Source: Promethearchaeota archaeon
GTDB taxonomy: Archaea; Asgardarchaeota; Lokiarchaeia; Helarchaeales; RDOG01
Assembly (NCBI GenBank): GCA_011365055.1
Contig: RDOG01000024.1
Coordinates: 1-58,778 of the forward strand
Length of the DNA stretch: 58,778 nt
Direction: 5' to 3'
The notes beneath the pieces are model-generated. The model searched no databases. It saw only the letters and a program-made list of their open reading frames with translations, and was not told where the DNA came from. Within the stretch, counting starts at the first letter, position 1; each line of letters starts with the position of its first letter. Positions 26,576 to 36,040 of this stretch are shown here, piece by piece. Position numbers and translations under genes: made by a program.

Positions 26576-28093
26576 ATGGAATATGAAAAAAAAGGAAAAG
26601 ATAAAATTGAAAATTTTAATGATCAAAACAATTTTGATATAATTATAATTGGTGCAGGTCCTGGAGGGAGTGCCATAGGAGCTTTGCTAGCAAAGAAAGG
26701 ATTAAATATATTAATAGTTGACAAAAATCCTAGGGCTGGAGGAAGAATGATGACAATTCATAAAGATGGATTTCATTACGAATTATTTCCATTAAATGGA
26801 GTCCCGCAAAGAAATTCCCATTTTGAACAAATTTTAAAGGAAATAGGGAAAGAAAATGAAGTAGAGGTCATTTATCCTGATCCTATAGGGTTAATATTAT
26901 ACGAGGATGCAAATGGAAAAATAAGGAAATGGAAAATGGGATCAAATTTTTTAAAAATGCTAAGGACGTTTGGGGTTCGATTATGGAATTTGAAAGAACT
27001 TTTTCAATCAATTAGGATATTTGCAAAATTAGCAAGAGTATCACCCAAGGAGATTGAAGAATTATATGATACTTCTAGTATGGAGTACATGGATCAATTT
27101 TCAATGCCTCAAGGAATATATACTTACCTACTTGCTACATTTGGCGAAGGTGCTTTTGAAATTACTTCTGATAAAAGTAGTGCAGCCGAAATGATTAAAC
27201 TTTTCCAAAATATCATGAAAAATGGGGGAGGTAGATATTATAAAAATGGTATTGGATATGTATTTGAGGTTTATGCGAAAGCCGTTGAAGAATTCGGAGG
27301 GAAAGTCTTGTTTAATACTCGAGTGGAAAAAATAAGTGTTAATGAAAAAAATAAAGTAACAGGCATAGTTACAAAAGATGGAAAAACATATTCGGCACCT
27401 GTTGTAATAAGCAATGCAGGTTTAAGACAAACAGTATTAAAATTAGTTGGAAAAGAGCACTTTTCAAAGGAGTATATAGAATGGATCAAGAATTTAGAGC
27501 ATAATTTAGCGTGTGTTGGATATAGATGGATATTAAATAAACCAGTATTGACTTATCCGACTTATGTTCTTTATCCTGAAGGGTGTGTTGCCAAATACTC
27601 AGAATTTTTAGAAATGGCTGAAGGTGAGTTGAAGCCTGAAAAATCTTATATATATTTAGGAACAACATCCGTGTATCCAGGCCTTGCCCCTGAAGGAAAA
27701 CAACTTGTATATGCATGCATGTCTTGTCTTCCCGATCCTGAACTTGATATTGAACCCTATCTTGAATATGTTGAAAAGAAGGTCAGAAAAATACTCCCCG
27801 AGCTATTTGATCATATTGAAAGAACTGAAACGTTCGGACCAAGAAATGTCCCTTCAGTTGGAACGGACATCATCCTTCCCGGGCAAGGAGGGGAGTCTTA
27901 TGGATTAGCATTGACAGTTGGACAGACTGGAGAAAAACAACCAAAAGGTGATTCTCCAATAGAGGGATTATTTCACGTAGGTTGCGATGCAGGTGGCTCA
28001 GGCTTAGGTACGCATCAAGCTCTTGATTCGGCATTGAATGTGCAGAATTTAGTACTTGATTATATGAAAATGAATCAATTGATACATCGATGA
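26576..28093 (+). CDS. CrtI-like FAD-dependent oxidoreductase
   Basis: A flavoprotein of about 505 residues in the phytoene desaturase/amine oxidase superfamily. The dinucleotide-binding motif IIGAGPGGSAIGALLAKKG opens the protein and GGRMMT follows the second strand; the C-terminus carries the FAD-contact phrase FHVGCDAGGSGLGTHQALDS. Relatives desaturate, saturate or isomerise polyprenyl chains, including carotenoids and archaeal lipids. ATG at 26576 lies 13 bases from AGGAG; an in-frame TTG at 26564 is closer than is usual. It is controlled perhaps by the divergent TetR gene. The exact substrate is not readable. Confidence 0.82.
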   Translation: MEYEKKGKDKIENFNDQNNFDIIIIGAGPGGSAIGALLAKKGLNILIVDKNPRAGGRMMTIHKDGFHYELFPLNGVPQRNSHFEQILKEIGKENEVEVIYPDPIGLILYEDANGKIRKWKMGSNFLKMLRTFGVRLWNLKELFQSIRIFAKLARVSPKEIEELYDTSSMEYMDQFSMPQGIYTYLLATFGEGAFEITSDKSSAAEMIKLFQNIMKNGGGRYYKNGIGYVFEVYAKAVEEFGGKVLFNTRVEKISVNEKNKVTGIVTKDGKTYSAPVVISNAGLRQTVLKLVGKEHFSKEYIEWIKNLEHNLACVGYRWILNKPVLTYPTYVLYPEGCVAKYSEFLEMAEGELKPEKSYIYLGTTSVYPGLAPEGKQLVYACMSCLPDPELDIEPYLEYVEKKVRKILPELFDHIERTETFGPRNVPSVGTDIILPGQGGESYGLALTVGQTGEKQPKGDSPIEGLFHVGCDAGGSGLGTHQALDSALNVQNLVLDYMKMNQLIHR

Positions 28094-28499
28094 TCCAACT
28101 AACCTTCCATTTAGAAATATTCATTACAATCAAGCAACATGAATAAGAAATTATTTAGTAATTTACCTATTTAAATCATAAAAGAAGGATTAAAAGATCG
28201 ATTATCTAGAATAGAAGTCATAAATTTCGAGAAAGATACCAATGACATTTTTAAATTAGTAAAAAATAAATCAATTCACTCTTATTGAAGTTTAAATTTA
28301 ATCAAAAAGTATTCTAACTTATAATTATTCTTTTTTTTTAATTTAAAAAAAAATTTTAACGCTTTTATTTTAAGAAGATTTATTAACAAAAAGCTATAAA
28401 TTCGCCAAGTAAACCAATTATTAATGAAAATACAAAATTATTATTAAATAAGTTAAAAATTAAGAATATTATATAATAAAAACATCAAGGAGAAAAATT
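28094..28499. other. Non-coding stretch with a possible gene remnant
   Basis: A 406-base AT-rich gap. A frame from ATG at 28139 reads 11 codons to TAA (28172-28174), then continues open for 37 codons with protein-like composition to TGA at 28286-28288. It may be the worn remnant of a small gene or chance. AAGGAG before 28500 is the ribosome site of the next gene. No RNA gene is seen. Confidence 0.3.
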
Positions 28500-29366
28500 A
28501 TGAATGTTAATGAAGTAGAAAAGAATTCCAATAAAACCGAGTTGTCAATTGAGGAATTAGAAAAGCTTAATTATTATGATTTATTCGCCCATCTGAATAT
28601 ACCATTCTTTAATATTGGAGGACGGGCGTCAATTGACCAACTGGCGGAAATGTGCCATGTTAATCAAAATTCTCATATCTTGGAAGTGGGGTGCGGAACA
28701 GGAGATAATGCATTTTATCTAGCAGAGAAATTTGGCTGTAAGGTCATTGGGATCGATGTTTCAGATCATATGATCCAAAAAGCGCGGGAACGAGCTGAGT
28801 CGATTGAATATACAGATAAAGTCATATTTGAAATTGGAAATGCCTACAATTTGAGATTTGCTGACGGTTCCTTTGATGCGGTAATAACAATATTTGTTTC
28901 TCATTTCTTGGATATTCAAAAATCCTTTAAAGAATTCACACGCGTGTTGAAACAAGGAGGTTTTATTGGTGTTAATGAAATGTATAAAATGGATGAAATC
29001 CCTGAAGAATCCATTAAAAAAATTATAGAGGCTGAAGAAAACTTTAGTGATCTTGTTCAACTACCATTTAAATTGTACACCCCTCAAGAATGGAAATTCG
29101 CCCTTGAAATAAATTCTTATAAAAATATTTTTATTGAACATGATAAAATTGTTCGGAAAAAAGGCTCATTAAGGCGTATCATTCATGATATGGGTGGTTA
29201 CAAGAAGCTATTTGGTCTTCTTGGAAAAGCAATTAAATTGGCATGGAAAAGCAAACCCATTCGGCATAAATTCAGCACGATGAACAAGGTAAAAAAAATT
29301 TTATTACGCCGGAAAGCAACTTCAAAGTATGTTGGATATATTTTAGTTGCAGGCCAAAAATCTTAA
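28500..29366 (+). CDS. Class I SAM-dependent methyltransferase
   Basis: A 288-residue methyltransferase with motif I LEVGCGTGDN, motif II VIGIDVSDHM and a UbiE-like DGSFDAVITIFVSHFL segment, followed by a basic C-terminal region (about 205-285) that may bind a membrane or an acidic partner. Relatives act on sterols, quinones and other lipids. A strong AAGGAG lies 8 bases before the ATG. It is the last gene in the run of methyltransferases, B12 radical SAM and CrtI-like genes. Confidence 0.88.
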   Translation: MNVNEVEKNSNKTELSIEELEKLNYYDLFAHLNIPFFNIGGRASIDQLAEMCHVNQNSHILEVGCGTGDNAFYLAEKFGCKVIGIDVSDHMIQKARERAESIEYTDKVIFEIGNAYNLRFADGSFDAVITIFVSHFLDIQKSFKEFTRVLKQGGFIGVNEMYKMDEIPEESIKKIIEAEENFSDLVQLPFKLYTPQEWKFALEINSYKNIFIEHDKIVRKKGSLRRIIHDMGGYKKLFGLLGKAIKLAWKSKPIRHKFSTMNKVKKILLRRKATSKYVGYILVAGQKS

Positions 29367-29724
29367 TTGAATCTCTTTATTGTTTTTTAAAATTTTCTCT
29401 GATGAAATAGTTTTTATGGATTTTTAATTCAGTAACAGTTCAGGAGCTTTACTTCAAAGCGTGTCATAATTTGATATTTTTTGATGTAAAAATTTTACAA
29501 TTAATTTTATTTTAAAAATAAATTTGGTATTCATTTTATATTTAGAAGTAAAAAATTATATTATTTTATAATGAGATTAAGCTTAAAAAAAATACTATTT
29601 TTTAATTTCCATATAGTTTTTGGCATTTTAAAAAAAATTAAGGTTTAAATGTAATGGAAGATTATTCTCGTTTGACCTTATATATCAATTAAATTATTAA
29701 TATTGGTAAGGAGTTATTCGGAAA
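29367..29724. other. Non-coding stretch, 358 bases
   Basis: A very AT-rich gap. It presumably holds the terminator of the methyltransferase gene and the promoter of the V4R-like gene, whose ribosome site is GGTAAGGAG near 29705-29713. I saw no coding frame and no convincing fold. Confidence 0.45.
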
Positions 29725-30231
29725 ATGAAACAAGAATCAAGAGGTACAAATATTATTGCCGTTAAAACTAAAATAGTCAATCCAGGAATGATTTTCGATA
29801 AAATTAAAGAATATTCCTACGATAATCTTGATCCGGGAAAATGGTACCCCATGAAACAATTTACTTTACTTACGGATTATATTGAAAAATATTTAAGTGC
29901 AACCGTTCTAAAAAATATTGGTAGTGGAATAGTTCCTGAAATGAAAAATGCGGGAATTTTACCAAATATGGCACCAGAAGACTTTTTAAAATCTTTACAA
30001 AAGATTTATCTAGAAGCTAATAGAGGCGTCAATATAGGACAATGGAAAGTAGCTAAAGAAGAACCAAATCATATAATTCTCGAAAATACGACAATGCACA
30101 ATTGTATCTTAGAAGAAGGAGTTATTTTAGGCGGAATCAAGGTTTTTGGAGCAAGATATATGAAAGTCACGCAATCCAAATGCGTTAAAAAAGGCGATAA
30201 TATGTGTTTGTTTGATATTGTGTGGAAATAA
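29725..30231 (+). CDS. Small V4R/HNOB-like sensor domain protein
   Basis: A 168-residue single-domain protein. Its C-terminal phrase KVTQSKCVKKGDNMCLFDIVWK resembles the end of V4R (4-vinyl reductase) domains, in which a conserved Cys-x-x-x-G-D-x-x-C segment closes a small-molecule-binding fold. The N-terminal half is helical. Such domains bind hydrophobic ligands or tetrapyrroles in signalling and methanogen-type methyltransferase regulation. No output domain is attached. It is flanked by long gaps, so it stands as a single-gene unit. The family call is by pattern only. Confidence 0.55.
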   Translation: MKQESRGTNIIAVKTKIVNPGMIFDKIKEYSYDNLDPGKWYPMKQFTLLTDYIEKYLSATVLKNIGSGIVPEMKNAGILPNMAPEDFLKSLQKIYLEANRGVNIGQWKVAKEEPNHIILENTTMHNCILEEGVILGGIKVFGARYMKVTQSKCVKKGDNMCLFDIVWK

Positions 30232-30258
30232 TTTTTTATTTTTTTTTATTTTTTTTAA
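30232..30258 (+). terminator. T-rich transcription terminator
   Basis: An almost unbroken run of T begins directly after the stop codon of the V4R-like gene. Archaeal RNA polymerase stops at such oligo-T tracts without a hairpin. Confidence 0.6.
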
Positions 30259-30890
30259 TCAATTAAATAGGATTTAGGCTTCTTTTGAATATTTTAAAAT
30301 CCAAAAAAAATGATATACGAGTTTTCTAGCTGAAAATAAAATCCTTTTTACTTTTTTTGGTTACTAAATTCTAATTTCTAAAATTCCACTGTGATGAAAC
30401 ATGCCTTCATTTATCGGAAATTATTGGTATCTAAGAATTCTCATAAAAAATATGCTTGAAAAATCATAATGATCAAAAAAAGTAAAAATAAAAGATAAAA
30501 ATGAAATAATTTTATTAGATATTATGTGTTAAAATTAACGTTTTTTAGTTGAATAAAACATAAAAAATATTGCCATTATAAGATATCAAAATTTTATTTG
30601 AATAATTTCGATGATTTCCATGTATTTTTTATATTTTTTAATATATTGTTATAGATATAACCCATAATGTTATAAGAGCATTTTTTAGCCTCTTAAATAG
30701 GTTTGAGCAAGTTAAACCTTTTCCTTATATTAACAGGGATTTGTTTCAAACATATAATATGTCAAAATCGTGCTTTTCCATTCAAAATAAAACATAAATG
30801 GCAAAATCAGTGCCATTTTTTTTCTAAATAAATTTAAATATTGGATGAACTAAATAAATTCTTACGATTTTTTATATAAATTACGAAGGA
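30259..30890. other. Long non-coding stretch before the acyl-CoA ligase gene
   Basis: About 630 AT-rich bases without a credible coding frame. The only distinct structure is the hairpin with T-run at 30796-30823, listed separately. A transcript ending there would have to start inside this gap, so a small RNA or a long leader controlling the ligase operon is possible. Confidence 0.4.
30796..30823 (+). terminator. Hairpin with T-run, terminator or attenuator
   Basis: AAATGGCA (30796-30803) and TGCCATTT (30811-30818) pair over 8 bp around a 7-base loop, followed by a run of T to 30823. It looks like an intrinsic terminator on the plus strand, 68 bases before the ligase start and more than 560 bases after the last gene. 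That position suits an attenuator or the end of a small RNA. Confidence 0.5.
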
Positions 30891-32501
30891 ATGGTGATTG
30901 AAATAATTGAGTTAAAAACTTCGTTTAAAAATGTAAACCAAGCAATAAAAGCATCAGTTGATCAATATCCAGACAACATTGCAATATTATATTCTCCTAA
31001 AAATTTGGTTTTAAAATATAAGGATTTTTATGAACAAGTTATAAAGTTTGCAAATGCTTTAAAGGCGAAAGGTATTAAAAAAGGAGATAACGTAGGTATC
31101 GTCTTATCAAATGGCCCTGAGTTTGTCATCACGTTTTATGCATGCCTTCAAATTGGTGCAGTTGGATGTAGCATGATTAAAATGCTTAAACCAGATGAAC
31201 TTGCAGATATTTCTGAACAAGCTGAATTAAAGGCATTAATTCTTGCTGATGACGGAAAAAGAACCATGAAAAAAGCAAAACAAACCACTCCAAGTCTTCA
31301 ACATGTGATCGCAGTTGGTGAAAAAGGTTTAGAAGGTGCAGAAAATTTTTGGGATGTTTTGAATTCAGGTTCTACTGACCCTCTGAATGTTAATTTAGAA
31401 TTAGATGATTGGGCAACAATCAATTTTACATCTGGAACGACTGGGAAACCTAAGGGAACTGTTCATACTCATAGAAATTATGTATTTGCAGCATTAACTC
31501 AAAAAGAAGCAACGAAACTTACACCAGATGATGTTACTGTTCTTGTTCTTCCCATGTACCATATTTTTGGTTTATCTGTAATGAATGCAATTTTAAATAT
31601 TGGTGGTACGCTTGACATGTTACCTGGATTTTTGGTAAGGGATTTGTTACCTAAACTTTGTAATCCTCAAGCTTCAGGATTTGCTGCAGTTCCTGCCATG
31701 TATCATATTATGTGCGATCAACCTGATATAAAAGAATATATAGGAAAATTTTCACCTAATTTAAAAGCTCTAATTAGTGGTGGAGCACCTTTACCTTTAG
31801 GTCTTATAAAACGAATGGAAGAAGTATTTATTGATACTAATGGAAGAAAAATTCCAATTACTGAGGGGTTTGGTACAACAGAAGATAGTGTGTATGGTGC
31901 ATTAAATCCGTGGGATGGAGTGATAAAACACGGTACAGTTGGGTTACCAATGCCAGGTGGAAGAATACTTTGCGTTGATGATGAAGGTAATTCTGTACCC
32001 AATGGTCAGCGAGGAGAGATCGTGGTTCAAAATCCAGGCGTGATGTTAGAATATTATAAGATGCCTTTAGAAACAGAAAGGGTTTTAAAACCTGTAAAAG
32101 GTGAAAAAGGTACTTGGTACTATACGGGAGATATTGGAATCATCGATGATGATGGTTACGTCTCGATTGTTGATCGAAAGAAAGATCTGATCATTGTTGG
32201 AGGTCGAAATGTCATACCCAGAGATATTGAGGAAGTTCTCTTCAAGCACCCAAAAATTAGTGATGCAACAGTAGTAGGGGCACCACATGTGAAAATGGGA
32301 GAAACAGTTAGAGCAATTATAGTTTTAAAACAAGGTGAAGAAATGACAGAACAAGAGGTCAAAGATTGGATTGCTGAAAGTATGGCAGATTATAAAGTAC
32401 CTAGGATCGTGGAATTTGCAAATGTCATAAAAAAGACCACTACAGGAAAAGTATTGAAAAAAGATTATAAAGCGAGTTTTCAAGAAATTCGAGGAGATTA
32501 A
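30891..32501 (+). CDS. Acyl-CoA synthetase (AMP-forming)
   Basis: A 536-residue member of the acyl-adenylate-forming superfamily that makes acyl-CoA from an organic acid, ATP and CoA. Motifs are clear: A3 TSGTTGKPKGT (180-190), A5 GFGTTE (326-331), A7/A8 YYTGDIG (410-416) and DRKKDLIIVGGRNV (428-441), and the catalytic Lys520 in TTGKVLKKDY. Substrate may be a fatty or aromatic acid. ATG at 30891 touches GAAGGA, so the neighbouring GTG at 30894 could be used instead. It opens the cluster with LutA-like, LutB-like, FixC-like and FixX-like genes. Confidence 0.92.
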   Translation: MVIEIIELKTSFKNVNQAIKASVDQYPDNIAILYSPKNLVLKYKDFYEQVIKFANALKAKGIKKGDNVGIVLSNGPEFVITFYACLQIGAVGCSMIKMLKPDELADISEQAELKALILADDGKRTMKKAKQTTPSLQHVIAVGEKGLEGAENFWDVLNSGSTDPLNVNLELDDWATINFTSGTTGKPKGTVHTHRNYVFAALTQKEATKLTPDDVTVLVLPMYHIFGLSVMNAILNIGGTLDMLPGFLVRDLLPKLCNPQASGFAAVPAMYHIMCDQPDIKEYIGKFSPNLKALISGGAPLPLGLIKRMEEVFIDTNGRKIPITEGFGTTEDSVYGALNPWDGVIKHGTVGLPMPGGRILCVDDEGNSVPNGQRGEIVVQNPGVMLEYYKMPLETERVLKPVKGEKGTWYYTGDIGIIDDDGYVSIVDRKKDLIIVGGRNVIPRDIEEVLFKHPKISDATVVGAPHVKMGETVRAIIVLKQGEEMTEQEVKDWIAESMADYKVPRIVEFANVIKKTTTGKVLKKDYKASFQEIRGD

Positions 32502-32541
32502 ACTCCCTTTTTTTATAATTAGCTCTTATTAGTTGATTTTT

Positions 32542-33282
32542 ATGAAATTATTATATTTTGGGTGCATGGCACAGTTGAGAGTAAGGGAAATACTCGATGC
32601 AATTTTAGAAATGCATTCTGCAGGTATTTTAGAGGGTAAAATTATTAATGAGGAACCTTGCTGTGGTTCTGTTTTAATTCGCACGGGTAATAAAGTAGAT
32701 GCAAAAATAAATGCTGAAAAAGTATACGCATGGTTAAAGAAAAATAATATTGATGAAATAATTGCTCCATGCGCTGGGTGTGCAAATACTTTCCGTGAAG
32801 AGTATCCAAAATTAATTGATGGTTTTGATATTAAAGTAAAGCATCTTTCACAAGAATTAAATGATCTTGTTAAAAGTGGTAAGTTGAAATTAACTGGAAT
32901 TATAAATAAAAAGATTACATATCATGATCCTTGTCATCTTGGTCGAGGAATGGAAATATATGAGGAACCTAGGGAATTATTAAAATCAATACCAGGTGTT
33001 AATTTTACGGAGATGAAACGTTCTCGAAATCATTCAAGATGTTGTGGGGCTGGAGGAGGCGTTTTATCTTTATTTTCAGAAGTAGCTTTAGGTCCTCGTT
33101 CTGCAACGGAAACTATTTTTAAAGAGATCAAATCATCTCGAGCAAAAATAATAGTAACGAATTGTGTCTTTTGTTATCATACGCTTAAAGAAGGTAAAAA
33201 ATTAGCTGAAAAGACCAAATTTGACATAATAGATTTACCTGTTTTAATAAATAAAATGAGATTGGGTGAACTTATTGGATGA
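32542..33282 (+). CDS. HdrB/LutA-like cysteine-rich (CCG-domain) protein
   Basis: A protein of about 246 residues with two complete CCG domains, as in HdrB, GlpC and LutA. The first uses Cys8, Cys40-Cys41 (CCG), Cys77 and Cys80; the second Cys131, Cys167-Cys168 (CCG), Cys208 and Cys211. In HdrB such domains bind non-cubane iron-sulfur clusters that handle disulfides. It overlaps the following LUD gene by 17 bases. ATG at 32542 is preferred over an upstream TTG. The pair recalls LutA-LutB of lactate use, but here it lies between an acyl-CoA ligase and FixCX-like genes, so lactate is not implied. Confidence 0.87.
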   Translation: MKLLYFGCMAQLRVREILDAILEMHSAGILEGKIINEEPCCGSVLIRTGNKVDAKINAEKVYAWLKKNNIDEIIAPCAGCANTFREEYPKLIDGFDIKVKHLSQELNDLVKSGKLKLTGIINKKITYHDPCHLGRGMEIYEEPRELLKSIPGVNFTEMKRSRNHSRCCGAGGGVLSLFSEVALGPRSATETIFKEIKSSRAKIIVTNCVFCYHTLKEGKKLAEKTKFDIIDLPVLINKMRLGELIG

Positions 33283-34543
33283 ATATGAGGAAGTGAAACA
33301 AAGAATTAAACATGAGAAGGAGAAAGGATCTAGAATAGATAACCATAAATCAATTTTAGATACTATAGCAACTGCTTTAGCATTAGATGCTGAATTTATT
33401 GAAATTAAGAAACAATTTCGAAAACTTAAAGAAAAAAATATTGAAGAAATGAATGATTTAGTTCAAATTGCAAAAAAGAAAATGGAGCAATTGAATTGTA
33501 AGGTTTATATTACTAAGACTAAGGAAGAAGCTCTTGAAATTGCTCTTAAAGAGCTTGAAGGTGCCAAATTAATATGCAAAAGCAAGTCAAACGCAGTAAA
33601 TGAAATCGGATTAATTGAAAAATTAGAAGAAAAAGGTGTGGAAGTCGTGGAAACTGATTTAGGTGATCGAATCATTCAATTAACTAATGAATCACCCAGT
33701 CATCCTGTTGCACCAGCTTCTCATTTATCAATACCAGAAGTTGCCCAAGCATTTTCTAAATATTTGAAGATTGATATTGAATCATCAGCTATTGATATTG
33801 TAGCTAAATCGCGATTAAAATTTCGAGAAAAAATATTAGCTTCAGATGTTGGATTAACTGGTGCTAATGCAATTGCTGCAAATGACGGAGCTATAATTCT
33901 TCTCGAAAATGAAGGCAATATATCTTTAATAACAAGATTACCTAGGAAGCACCTTTGTATAGTAGGAATCAATAAAGTTCTACCAAGAATACTTGATGCG
34001 ATTCAAACACCCCTAATTGCAGAGCGAGCAGTTGGAGGTCCTCATACAGCGGGTGCTTATATTTCAATTATTCGTGGTCCTAGTCGGACTGCAGATATTC
34101 AATTCATTGAAGTTATTGGAATGCATGGTGCACAAGAAGTTATCGTGATTTTTATTGATAACTGGCGTAATAAAGTGAAAAATCATCCAATTTTACATGA
34201 ATTTTTATATTGTATTAATTGTGGAACGTGTCTTCTTCCGTGCACGGCATTGATGAATACGGGTGCTGCCTTTTCTAGCAAATATGGTTCGGGAGTCTAT
34301 GGAATTATTAAGAGCTATTTAATGGACGGTATAGAGGCTGCAGTTAAAAATGGTTTATTCCTTTGTACAGGTTGTGGTGCTTGTAAAGAAATGTGTCCAT
34401 CAATTATAGATTTACCAGGTATTCTTCGATTTATTCGTGAAGAAGCTACAAAAAAAGAATTAACACCACCAAAACTAAGAGAAATTAGTAAAAATATAAT
34501 AGAAACTGGTTCTCCATTTGCAGAAGAGAAAAAAATCAAATAA
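33266..34543 (+). CDS. LutB-like LUD-domain iron-sulfur protein
   Basis: A 425-residue protein with an LUD domain (about 80-305) and two ferredoxin-type clusters near the end: Cys316, Cys319, Cys322, Cys326 and Cys367, Cys370, Cys373, Cys377. This is the build of LutB/YkgF, which works with the LutA-type CCG protein encoded just upstream. The coding region overlaps its neighbour by 17 bases, implying coupled translation. The start is GTG. In this setting it likely passes electrons between the CCG protein and an outside acceptor. Confidence 0.88.
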   Translation: MNLLDEYEEVKQRIKHEKEKGSRIDNHKSILDTIATALALDAEFIEIKKQFRKLKEKNIEEMNDLVQIAKKKMEQLNCKVYITKTKEEALEIALKELEGAKLICKSKSNAVNEIGLIEKLEEKGVEVVETDLGDRIIQLTNESPSHPVAPASHLSIPEVAQAFSKYLKIDIESSAIDIVAKSRLKFREKILASDVGLTGANAIAANDGAIILLENEGNISLITRLPRKHLCIVGINKVLPRILDAIQTPLIAERAVGGPHTAGAYISIIRGPSRTADIQFIEVIGMHGAQEVIVIFIDNWRNKVKNHPILHEFLYCINCGTCLLPCTALMNTGAAFSSKYGSGVYGIIKSYLMDGIEAAVKNGLFLCTGCGACKEMCPSIIDLPGILRFIREEATKKELTPPKLREISKNIIETGSPFAEEKKIK

Positions 34544-34666
34544 ATTATCTCTTTTTTATGTAATTCTTTAGATGGTTAAATTGTCGATCATACTTTAATT
34601 TACAATATTTTAAATAAGACTACTTCAGACAATTTAATTCAAGTTAAAATAAGGAGATATATTTTT

Positions 34667-36040
34667 ATGAAATATGACGTTATAGTAGTCGGTGGTGGTC
34701 CCGGCGGTTCAATTGCGGGAAAGATAGCTGCTGAAAACGGTTTAAAAACTATTATTTTTGAACGAGGAAAGAATCCGGGTGAGAAGAATGCTTCAGGCGT
34801 TGGTTTAACCCCTAAAATCTGGAGAGATTTCCCAAATATTATGAAAGAAATGAATCTGCCTAGTCAAAGAACTGCAAGAATGTGTACTGCACATCTATGT
34901 GATGAAAAAGGAGAAATTGTTTCAGAATTATCGTGGACACCTTCAAAAGTCAACACCTATAAAGAAGCACGAGAATTCATGACTGTCATGGTGTATCGTC
35001 ATCAATATGATAAATGGCTTTCCACTTTTGCAGTCAATGCAGGAGCAGAATTAAAAACTTCTACTTTAATTATTGATGTCTTACGAGATGAAAAAGGCAA
35101 AATAATAGGTGTAATTGATGAAAATGGAAATAAGTACGAAGGAATAGTGCTTGGAGCTGATGGTGCGGTTTCTATGATAGCGAATAAAGCAGGTATTAGA
35201 GCTAAGTTTGGACCGTACGATACAACTTTTCTTGTCAATTATGATTTTGAAGCCCCAGCAGATAAAATTGATGAATTTATAGGCGATAATGCATTACACA
35301 CGTGGTTTTCACCTTTATATCCAGGTGTGTACCATTTTTTTAAAAAAGATGGGTTTCATATGGGTCTAGGTCAATGGTTTGGTTCAATCACGAAGAATCT
35401 TCGTACCTACCTTGAAGCTTGTATTAAATCTCCACCCGTTGCTAAACTTATTAAAAAATTGAATGCAAAACCAAGAGAATTTCATGCTCATCAACTTCCT
35501 TGGTTACAATATCCATTTAAAACATATGGACATAACGTAATGTTAATTGGTGATGCTGCAGGGTTTCCATGTCCGTTAGAAGCAGAGGGTATCTGGCATG
35601 CAATGTATTCAGGTAGGCTTGCAGCATTAAACGCGTTGGATGCTATTAATAATAATGATGTCTCTGAAATTCAAATGAAAAAATATGAAGCTGCTTGGGA
35701 AAATTCACCTCTAGGTGAAGAATTTGCAGCAGGAAAAGAATTCCAAGAATTTTGGTCGGGTATTCCGTTTAATACTGAAAAAATTGGTGAATTAAACGAT
35801 TTTGTAAATGATATTTTAAACTTGTATACCGGTGCAACCTCTCATTTGGAAATGAGTCAATTGGTACTCAAAAACATGCGTGATAAAGGACCAACGTTAT
35901 TTCCACTCTTCCGGAAATATTTCTTCCCGTATCTTTCCAGAATTCTTGAAGAAGAAATGGTTGATTACGCTCCATTAACCGGAATGTTAGATAAAATGAT
36001 GGGTAATACCAAAAAGAATAAGATAAGGAGGAGAAATTAA
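34667..36040 (+). CDS. fixC: FixC-like FAD-dependent oxidoreductase
   Basis: A 457-residue flavoprotein of the FixC/ETF-quinone-oxidoreductase and geranylgeranyl-reductase superfamily. The N-terminal GGGPGGSIAGKIAAENG binds FAD, and MLIGDAAGFPCPLEAEGIWHAM is the second FAD motif with its GD. It is followed, with its stop and the next ATG overlapping as TAATG, by a FixX-like ferredoxin, as in fixCX operons where electrons from electron-transfer flavoprotein go to quinone or ferredoxin. No EtfA/EtfB gene is in the window. An AAGGAG ribosome site precedes the ATG. Confidence 0.85.
   Translation: MKYDVIVVGGGPGGSIAGKIAAENGLKTIIFERGKNPGEKNASGVGLTPKIWRDFPNIMKEMNLPSQRTARMCTAHLCDEKGEIVSELSWTPSKVNTYKEAREFMTVMVYRHQYDKWLSTFAVNAGAELKTSTLIIDVLRDEKGKIIGVIDENGNKYEGIVLGADGAVSMIANKAGIRAKFGPYDTTFLVNYDFEAPADKIDEFIGDNALHTWFSPLYPGVYHFFKKDGFHMGLGQWFGSITKNLRTYLEACIKSPPVAKLIKKLNAKPREFHAHQLPWLQYPFKTYGHNVMLIGDAAGFPCPLEAEGIWHAMYSGRLAALNALDAINNNDVSEIQMKKYEAAWENSPLGEEFAAGKEFQEFWSGIPFNTEKIGELNDFVNDILNLYTGATSHLEMSQLVLKNMRDKGPTLFPLFRKYFFPYLSRILEEEMVDYAPLTGMLDKMMGNTKKNKIRRRN

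Noticed and set aside
28139..28288. Fifty-codon frame with one internal TAA
   Set aside because: Too short and without a recognisable motif; kept only as a remark in the gap entry. It could be a gene remnant or chance.
32542..34543. Lactate utilisation operon lutABC
   Set aside because: The two proteins are LutA- and LutB-like, but LutC, a lactate permease and lactate regulators are missing and the neighbours are acyl-CoA ligase and FixCX-like genes.
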